Part shown: positions 58,649 to 64,000 of the stretch, in pieces
Position numbering within the stretch: the first letter of the stretch is position 1
How the letters are laid out: every line of letters starts with the position of its first letter
Origin: Salinispirillum sp. LH 10-3-1
GTDB taxonomy: Bacteria > Pseudomonadota > Gammaproteobacteria > Pseudomonadales > Natronospirillaceae
NCBI RefSeq assembly: GCF_030643825.1
Contig: NZ_CP101717.1
Location: 2,873,673 to 2,937,672 of the forward strand
Direction of reading: 5' to 3'
DNA length: 64,000 bases
Notes under the pieces: generated by a model
Databases searched by the model: none
Told to the model about the DNA's origin: nothing
What the model saw: the letters and a program-made list of their open reading frames with translations, nothing else
Made by a program: the position numbers and the translations under genes

Positions 58649-59682
58649 TGGCGCGGCGCTCGCCTTGGCTGGTGTATCTTGGCTTGAGCCTGGCTCTGGC
58701 CGCCTTGGCTTTGTGGAGCCTGCGTTCTGGTACCCTGCCCATTAGCCTGACTGATATTCTGCGCGCCCTGGTGCGTCCCGACGAACCCCATAACCCGCTG
58801 CTCAACACCGTTATTTGGGATATCCGCGCTCCACGCCTCGCCATGGCGGCGCTGATAGGTGCCGGCTTGGCATTAGCGGGCGCTACGTTACAAGCACTGT
58901 TTCGCAACCCACTGGCCGAACCCACGATCCTCGGCATCACCTCCGGCGCCACCGCCTTTGCACTGGGCACCATGATATTGCTGCCCAGCTTGTTCGCGCT
59001 CTTACAAGCCAGCCTGGGCCTCGCCACCATTCCTCTGCTCGCCAGTTTAGGAGCAGCCGCCACCCTGAGCCTGATGCTACTGCTCGCCCGCCAGCATGGC
59101 TTTGACCCCAACCGCGTCATTCTGATCGGCATCGCCATCAACGTCTTCGCTGGCGCGGTCATCAGCATCTGTGCGTATGTAGCGACCGACCAACAGCTGC
59201 GCGTGTTGTCGTTCTGGAGTTTGGGGTCGCTGTCGGCTGCAACCTGGAACAAAGTACCGATCCTGGTCATCGCCATGGTCATCGGTGGCGCCATCATCAT
59301 TCGCCATGCTCGTTTTCTTAACGCGTTACTGCTCGGCGAGTCCGAAGCCTATCACCTGGGCTTTCCAGTACGCCGTGCCAAACAACTGTGCCTGCTGGGC
59401 GTCACGCTGATCAGCGGTTCGGCCGTTGCCTTCACCGGCATGATCGGCTTTGTTGGCTTGGTGATGCCGCACATCATGCGCCTGCTGTTTGGCCCCAACC
59501 ATAAACACTTGCTGTGGTATGCCGCCGCGGGTGGCGCGGGCTTATTGATGTTCGCAGACACTCTAGCGCGCACTGTGATAGCACCTATTGAGCTGCCCGT
59601 GGGTATCCTTACCGCCATGATCGGCGGCCCTTTCTTTGTCTTGTTACTGGTGTATTCTCGCTTATGGCATCCCACCTCCTAA
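58648..59682 (+). CDS. hmuU: FecCD-type ABC permease, HmuU-like
   Basis: 344 aa with about ten membrane segments. Family blocks: RAPRLAMAALIGAGLALAGA, LFRNPLAEPTILGITSGA, and FTGMIGFVGLVMPHIMRLLF. These are permeases of haem, siderophore or cobalamin importers. The ATPase partner overlaps by 19 bp. No substrate-binding protein or TonB receptor lies in the window. HmuU is favoured because of the HmuV-like ATPase. Confidence 0.85.
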   Translation: MARRSPWLVYLGLSLALAALALWSLRSGTLPISLTDILRALVRPDEPHNPLLNTVIWDIRAPRLAMAALIGAGLALAGATLQALFRNPLAEPTILGITSGATAFALGTMILLPSLFALLQASLGLATIPLLASLGAAATLSLMLLLARQHGFDPNRVILIGIAINVFAGAVISICAYVATDQQLRVLSFWSLGSLSAATWNKVPILVIAMVIGGAIIIRHARFLNALLLGESEAYHLGFPVRRAKQLCLLGVTLISGSAVAFTGMIGFVGLVMPHIMRLLFGPNHKHLLWYAAAGGAGLLMFADTLARTVIAPIELPVGILTAMIGGPFFVLLLVYSRLWHPTS

Positions 59683-60449
59683 CCGTTGACCAACTGTGCT
59701 TTCAGCGCGGCGGTCGGCCGTTGTTGGATCATATCGACCTTACCCTTTCGGCGGGTGAGGCGGTGGCCTTGGTGGGCATGAACGGCGCAGGCAAGTCGAC
59801 CCTATTGCGCTGCATCACGGGTGAATGGGCACAGGCCAGCGGGCGAGTACTGGTTAAGGAGCGTGAGCTAACGCGCTACCCGTCGGCAGACCGTGCCCAA
59901 TGGCTCGGCGTATTACCACAAAGCTCGCCACTGAACTTTCCGTTTGAAGTGCATGAAGTCATCGCCCTAGGTCGTTACCCCCATCGCACCGGCATACAAC
60001 GCGACCGCGCCATTTTAGCCGCCGCTGCCGATGCTTGCGACGTCACCCACTTGCTGGGCAAACCTTACACCGCGTGCTCAGGGGGCGAACAACAACGCAT
60101 TCAACTGGCACGGGTACTGGCACAGATATGGGAACCGGTGGACGGCCGTGAGCGCATATTACTACTGGATGAGCCGGTAAGCGGCCTCGACCTGGCCCAT
60201 CAGCACGCCCTGTTTCGGCAGATGGCTCCGCTGCAACAACAGGGTGTTGGTGTGATTTTCGTAGTACACGACCTAAACCTCGCCGCACGCTACGCCGACC
60301 GCATTGCGCTGTTGGATGAAGGCCGCTTGATTTGTACCGACACCCCCGCAGCGGTGCTGACCGAGGCCCGTGTGCGTGAGCATTTTCATCTGGATGTTGA
60401 CATCATTCCTCACCCCACTTTAGGCTGCCCAACGTTAATCAGCCGTTGA
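59664..60449 (+). CDS. hmuV: Haem ABC transporter ATP-binding protein, HmuV-like
   Basis: 261 aa. Walker A VGMNGAGKSTLLRCI, Q-loop LPQSSPLNFPFEVHEVIALG, signature CSGGEQQRIQLARVLAQIWE, Walker B ILLLDEPVSGLDLAHQHALF and H-loop VVHDLNLAARYADRI. The LAQIWEP and DLAHQH wording is characteristic of HmuV rather than BtuD. It powers import through the overlapping permease. Confidence 0.87.
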   Translation: MASHLLTVDQLCFQRGGRPLLDHIDLTLSAGEAVALVGMNGAGKSTLLRCITGEWAQASGRVLVKERELTRYPSADRAQWLGVLPQSSPLNFPFEVHEVIALGRYPHRTGIQRDRAILAAAADACDVTHLLGKPYTACSGGEQQRIQLARVLAQIWEPVDGRERILLLDEPVSGLDLAHQHALFRQMAPLQQQGVGVIFVVHDLNLAARYADRIALLDEGRLICTDTPAAVLTEARVREHFHLDVDIIPHPTLGCPTLISR

Positions 60450-60467
60450 TAAAGAAGGTTCTACTGC

Positions 60468-60791
60468 ATGGCGTACAAACTGTGTCATTTCAATGACATC
60501 CCCGAAGGGGACTCCAAGGGTTTTACGGTTAACGGTTTGGCATTATTTGCCGTAAAGAAAGATGCCGAGCTCTACCTGTACAAGAACGAATGCCCGCACT
60601 TAGGCGTGAATTTGGAGTTTCAAGACGACCAGTTTCTGGACCTAGACGCCGAACTCATTCAATGTTCGATGCACGGTGCGTTGTTCAACATCACCGATGG
60701 CATGTGCATTTCGGGGCCTTGTCAGGGCGATGAACTGACCCCTATTCCATGGAAGATGGATGATGGGTATGTGTATTTGACGATGGTGTGA
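60468..60791 (+). CDS. Rieske [2Fe-2S] protein
   Basis: 107 aa. Ligands CPHLG and CSMHGALF (CxH...CxxH) in a soluble Rieske fold of NirD/ferredoxin type. Small stand-alone Rieske proteins often serve as electron carriers or small subunits. It is 18 bp after hmuV, so it may join that transcript. The last 50 bp overlap the convergent acetyltransferase gene. Confidence 0.87.
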   Translation: MAYKLCHFNDIPEGDSKGFTVNGLALFAVKKDAELYLYKNECPHLGVNLEFQDDQFLDLDAELIQCSMHGALFNITDGMCISGPCQGDELTPIPWKMDDGYVYLTMV

Positions 60792-61239
60792 GCGTCCTCT
60801 TCGTTAATTGCTTTGTGAAGCGAACTTGCCCGTCTTCTTGAATGCCATCATCTACCCACCCTAAATGACGGTAAAACCCGTTGGCTCTGACTGATAGGTC
60901 GGCATCGGTCAGCAGCCATACGTCCGCACAGCCTTCCGCTTGCAACCATTGCTCGGCTTCAATCATCAATAATCGACCAATACCCTTGCCTTCATGGCTG
61001 GCGCGCACAAACATGGCGAACACCGTGGCTTCGCTGGCATCTGCCATCGCAAACGCCACTACGTCGCCGTTATCCACCGCTACCCAACCCCGACCACTGC
61101 CGGTGAGCATGTCTGGCAGAGACTCCGGCGTAATACCGCGTTCCGCCAGTTGTTCATACGACAGGTGGTTCTCACGCACACTGGTGCGCACCTCAAACAT
61201 CGCTGTTACATCACTCGCCGTGGCGATTCTAATTTCCAT
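60742..61239 (-). CDS. GNAT-family acetyltransferase
   Basis: 165 aa. MEIRIATASDVTAMFEVR start, VFAMFVRASHEGKGIGRLLM (acetyl-CoA loop) and DLSVRANGFYRHLGWVDDG. Substrate unknown. The C-terminal tail (THTHHPSSME) is translated from the strand opposite the Rieske gene end, a 50-bp tail-to-tail overlap. Confidence 0.82.
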   Translation of the reverse strand: MEIRIATASDVTAMFEVRTSVRENHLSYEQLAERGITPESLPDMLTGSGRGWVAVDNGDVVAFAMADASEATVFAMFVRASHEGKGIGRLLMIEAEQWLQAEGCADVWLLTDADLSVRANGFYRHLGWVDDGIQEDGQVRFTKQLTKRTLTPSSNTHTHHPSSME

Positions 61240-61379
61240 TGACTCTTCCGATGGTAAGTGGGAACGCAGTGACAGGTGGTGGGTTGTCAGTCATAAAAGG
61301 TTCCTCACCCACTGCGAGCGCCGCTTGAGAGCACGGTGGTCGCAGTGCTTTTGACTGCCAAACTGGCGGGATTGTATGA

Positions 61380-62537
61380 TTAACTCTCGACTTGGCGAAA
61401 ACGGCGGTACGCTAAATACCGCCACCCTTTCTCCAGCGGCCCCTGCCCATACTTTTGCTGCCAAAAGTTAGCGAACCACAGTTGCAAAACAGTTAACGCA
61501 ACAACCAAACTCAGCAGCTCAGGTCGGCCGAGCTGCCCCCAATACTGAGGCACCAACCAAACAAAAATCAGATATGTCAAAACGCTCTGAGAAATGTACA
61601 GCGTAAACGCCATCTTCCCGGCATTTTTCAGCAGACGAACCAACACATTGCCGCTGGTAGCCGCCAGCACCAACAAAGAACAATACCCGATGGCAGACAA
61701 CAAACCCGTCAGCATCATCAATAACATCGTGGCGAAACCGACGTCCGAACTGTAACCGATCTCCGCGCGCAATTGCTGAACCCACCAACCCAGCACTAAA
61801 CCCAACACTAAACTGGCCAAGCCCCAAGGTATGAAACGGCTCTGATGGAAGAAACCTTTCTTATAAAGCAGAATGCCGATCAGCATCAAACCCGTGTTGT
61901 GCCAAAGGGCAGCTGCCGGTATGAATAGCAAGAACTGACCAAACTCAACGGCTTGAGCTATCAACCGGTCAGGGTAACTCGTCCACGTCTGCTGTAACGC
62001 CGACAAGGCTTCAGGGCTCAACGGCACCTCGGACATGACCATCGGCACGCCCTTAAAAAATACTGCCGCAACCAATGAAAGCATCAGCAATTGGCCCAAG
62101 ACCAAAAACAACAGCGCTAGACCAAACTGCTTTTTGTTGCTCATACCCAGCAGCCAAACCAATAGAAAGCCGCAGCATGCATAGAGCGTTAAAATATCGC
62201 CAACGAAGACCAAAAACCCGTGCAACAGCCCGAACAACAACAGCCAGCGTAACCTTGAAAACAGCCGAGCACGCGCCGGAAGATCTTTTGCTAAAGCACT
62301 TTGATACTGAATATACAGCCCCACACCAAACAACAGGCTGAACATCGACATGAACCGGCTCTCAAATACCATGCTCTGCATTTGATACAGCGGCATTTCT
62401 AAAGCAGACAGGCCCTCTCGCCAAAAGGGGCTGTAATAGGCTTCTATCGGCGTTGCCATCGCCATAATATTCATGAAAAGAATACCTAAAATGGCAACAC
62501 CACGAATTAAATCCAAACTCTCTATGCGCTCCGACAT
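61380..62537 (-). CDS. DUF418 family membrane protein (YeiB-like)
   Basis: 385 aa with about ten membrane segments. Start RIESLDLIRGVAILGILFMN, then FMSMFSLLFGVGLYIQYQ and the C-terminal DUF418 block GKMAFTLYISQSVLTYLIF. The fold is related to acyltransferase_3/heparan acetyltransferase-like proteins. Function unknown. GGGAG precedes the ATG. Confidence 0.88.
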   Translation of the reverse strand: MSERIESLDLIRGVAILGILFMNIMAMATPIEAYYSPFWREGLSALEMPLYQMQSMVFESRFMSMFSLLFGVGLYIQYQSALAKDLPARARLFSRLRWLLLFGLLHGFLVFVGDILTLYACCGFLLVWLLGMSNKKQFGLALLFLVLGQLLMLSLVAAVFFKGVPMVMSEVPLSPEALSALQQTWTSYPDRLIAQAVEFGQFLLFIPAAALWHNTGLMLIGILLYKKGFFHQSRFIPWGLASLVLGLVLGWWVQQLRAEIGYSSDVGFATMLLMMLTGLLSAIGYCSLLVLAATSGNVLVRLLKNAGKMAFTLYISQSVLTYLIFVWLVPQYWGQLGRPELLSLVVALTVLQLWFANFWQQKYGQGPLEKGWRYLAYRRFRQVES

Positions 62538-62598
62538 TACGCTCTCCCTATTCGAATTTTAAGTATCATACGCCAGTACCATGGCGTAAATCCCTGAA

Positions 62599-63249
62599 TC
62601 AGCTAAACAACGACTTGCCTTCCAAAATGACTCTACCCTCGCCGGCCGGCTTAACCGCACAGGCCACCAGCTTTTGCGCCAGTTGCTTGGCTTCAATAGG
62701 GCGAATACTGGCGGGCATGATCGGTGCGATGGGCCCGAAAAGCTTTTGGCTGATGTGTTCCATTGGCCGCTGTGCATGTGGCCCCAACAACAAAGATGGT
62801 CGCAGAATGTACAAGCTGCGTATTGGCAACTCATAGAGCGCATCTTCCAACGCACCTTTTACCCGGTTATAAAACACTTTGGATTGCGCATTCGCGCCCA
62901 CCGCAGAAATTAAACACACCCGCAGGGTGCCGCGCTCCACCGCCCAGCGCGCCAACGCTAAGGGATAGTCGTAATCAATTTCTTGAAAGCGTGCCTGGCT
63001 ACCCGCCTGTTTGATGGTGGTGCCAAAGGCAATACACAGCACGTCCGGGGCTTCATCCACTTGACTGTTGAACACCGAAAAATCCGTAAAATCCGTCGCA
63101 ATAAATTCACTGTTACTCGGTGCTTGTTCCGGTAAACGACGACCGGGCAGCAATACTTTATCGAATTGCTCAGCTAAAAGAGGTAAAGCCGCAGACCCCA
63201 CAAGGCCAGTAGCGCCCATCAACATCGCGCTTGGTATTTTGGTGCTCAT
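62599..63249 (-). CDS. TIP30-like NAD(P)-binding oxidoreductase
   Basis: 216 aa atypical short-chain dehydrogenase. Nucleotide motif MLMGATGLVGSAALPLL, conserved FGTTIKQAGSQARFQEIDYD, and active-site-like FYNRVKGALEDAL followed by ILRPSLLLG. Matches the HTATIP2/YbjT-like bacterial group. Substrate unknown. AGAGGAAAGG precedes the ATG. Confidence 0.82.
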   Translation of the reverse strand: MSTKIPSAMLMGATGLVGSAALPLLAEQFDKVLLPGRRLPEQAPSNSEFIATDFTDFSVFNSQVDEAPDVLCIAFGTTIKQAGSQARFQEIDYDYPLALARWAVERGTLRVCLISAVGANAQSKVFYNRVKGALEDALYELPIRSLYILRPSLLLGPHAQRPMEHISQKLFGPIAPIMPASIRPIEAKQLAQKLVACAVKPAGEGRVILEGKSLFS

Positions 63250-63494
63250 ATCGCCTTTCCTCTAGGAACGCTCACAGTTTCTTCAATAACCCTTTGTTCC
63301 GCATAATATGCTGATAGTCCCACTGAATTTCTGGTGCTTTCGAAAGCATCGTATCACGTCGGCTTAGTTAACCTCAGCAACGCCATTGTAGAACACAGAG
63401 GCGTGTTTGAACTCCAGTTTCTGCTGCGCGTTATATGTCACGATCTCCGGTGTATGTCAGTTTGCCTTTAAAACTGGCTTAGTTTGCTCTCGGT
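63250..63494. other. Gene-free 245-bp stretch with possible coding relics
   Basis: No full gene. On the reverse strand two short open pieces without good starts are seen: one ending at 63364 (YNAQQKLEFKHASVFYNGVA near its end), another ending near 63277 (MLSKAPEIQWDYQHIM at 63350-63303). They may be remnants of lost genes or chance. Part of this stretch must carry the promoter of the TIP30-like gene. Confidence 0.3.
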
Positions 63495-63956
63495 TCAAGC
63501 ATCCAAACGCAGCTCCATAAAAACGCTATAGGGATCTTCTTTATAAGATCCAAAGGGACCGCAATAGGAAAAGCCGTGTTTCAAATAGAGCGCTCGGGCA
63601 GGTTCGAAGAATGGCATTGAGCCCGTCTCAAGGCTCAACAAGCTGTATTGCCTGCTCTTCGCCTCCTGCACAATATGGCTGACCAATTTCGAGCCATAAC
63701 CTTGGCCTCTTACCGAAGCACTCACCCGCATAGATTTCAATTCACCGAGACCGACGCCCAGCTCTTTAAGCGCAGCACAACCCACCAACTGTTCACCGTC
63801 GTAAAGGCTCCAAAATGTGATCTCCGGAGCGCGCAAGCCGTCTAAATCCAGCGCATGCTTGCTTTCCGGTGGCGATATAGACCTCATATCGTTGATATGC
63901 TGCTGTAGGAATTCGGCGATGTCTGCGCCGTCAAGATTATCGATGCGTATGTCCAT
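63495..63956 (-). CDS. GNAT-family acetyltransferase
   Basis: 153 aa. LVGCAALKELGVGLGELKSM, acetyl-CoA loop VRGQGYGSKLVSHIVQEA, and ALYLKHGFSYCGPFGSYKED. This pattern is shared with the YsnE/PhnO-like group of small-molecule N-acetyltransferases. Start at 63956 with AGGAAATG upstream. The 44 bases to the window end hold nothing recognised. Confidence 0.87.
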   Translation of the reverse strand: MDIRIDNLDGADIAEFLQQHINDMRSISPPESKHALDLDGLRAPEITFWSLYDGEQLVGCAALKELGVGLGELKSMRVSASVRGQGYGSKLVSHIVQEAKSRQYSLLSLETGSMPFFEPARALYLKHGFSYCGPFGSYKEDPYSVFMELRLDA

Positions 63957-64000
63957 TGGTCATTTCCTTTTTGGGATTAAATTGATCGTATTAGGCTGCT

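Noticed and set aside
58587-59300. 237-aa open frame antisense to hmuU
   Set aside because: No motif and fully inside the permease gene.
61250-61320. CGCAGTG/CACTGCG inverted repeat upstream of the GNAT gene
   Set aside because: Seven bases with a long loop is within chance expectation.

Overview
The window is chromosomal DNA from a gammaproteobacterium. The gene order (dnaB, rplI-rpsR-rpsF, rlmB, rnr, purA, hisZ, hflC-hflK-hflX-hfq-miaA-mutL-amiB-tsaE, queG) and the FimX/SerB/AhpA and EF-P/EpmA/EpmB neighbourhoods fit an aerobic marine or saline lineage near Oceanospirillales (Saccharospirillum/Reinekea-like) that shares blocks with Pseudomonas. This placement is inferred from gene order and protein resemblance only. 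No tRNA, rRNA, CRISPR array, prophage or insertion sequence was seen.

Layout. 1-5 kb: end of a secreted DUF1566 protein, YjdM, a phospholipase D-like protein, a chemoreceptor and a periplasmic binding protein. 5-9 kb: rluF, then a methionine-salvage divergon (mtnBCD leftward, mtnA rightward). 9-13 kb: uppP, a second chemoreceptor with a multi-pass membrane sensor, and a DesK/DesR-type two-component pair. 13-32.6 kb: a long leftward block of housekeeping genes: Campylobacter-type malate:quinone oxidoreductase, dnaB, ribosomal proteins L9/S18/S6, rlmB, rnr, purA, hisZ, hflCKX, hfq, miaA, mutL, amiB, tsaE. 32.6-41 kb: queG, an antiporter and a patchwork of small accessory genes, including a decayed HxlR regulator and a TetR divergon with a clear double operator. 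41.5-49 kb: a large exported pullulanase lying between orn and rsgA, then psd and a ProQ-domain RNA-binding protein. 49-52 kb: the EF-P modification cassette epmA-efp and epmB. 52-58.6 kb: a PilZ-domain protein, a FimX-like degenerate GGDEF/EAL protein, serB and an AhpA-like membrane protein. 58.6-64 kb: HmuUV-like haem permease and ATPase without the binding protein, a Rieske protein, two GNAT acetyltransferases, a DUF418 membrane protein and a TIP30-like reductase.

Most of this is core genome and I see no wholly new multi-gene system. The more unusual signals are non-coding: a perfect head-to-head REP pair after rplI with a decayed relative after proQ; a roughly 115-bp imperfect palindrome between rlmB and rpsF; a 119-bp element with 28-bp perfect inverted repeats followed by a 7-bp tandem repeat that begins at the mutL stop codon; and a promoter whose 17-bp spacer is filled by a TetR-type palindrome. 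No gene-free stretch exceeds about 300 bases; the longest (28538-28819, 63250-63494, 15992-16230, 39265-39467) are described in the entries.
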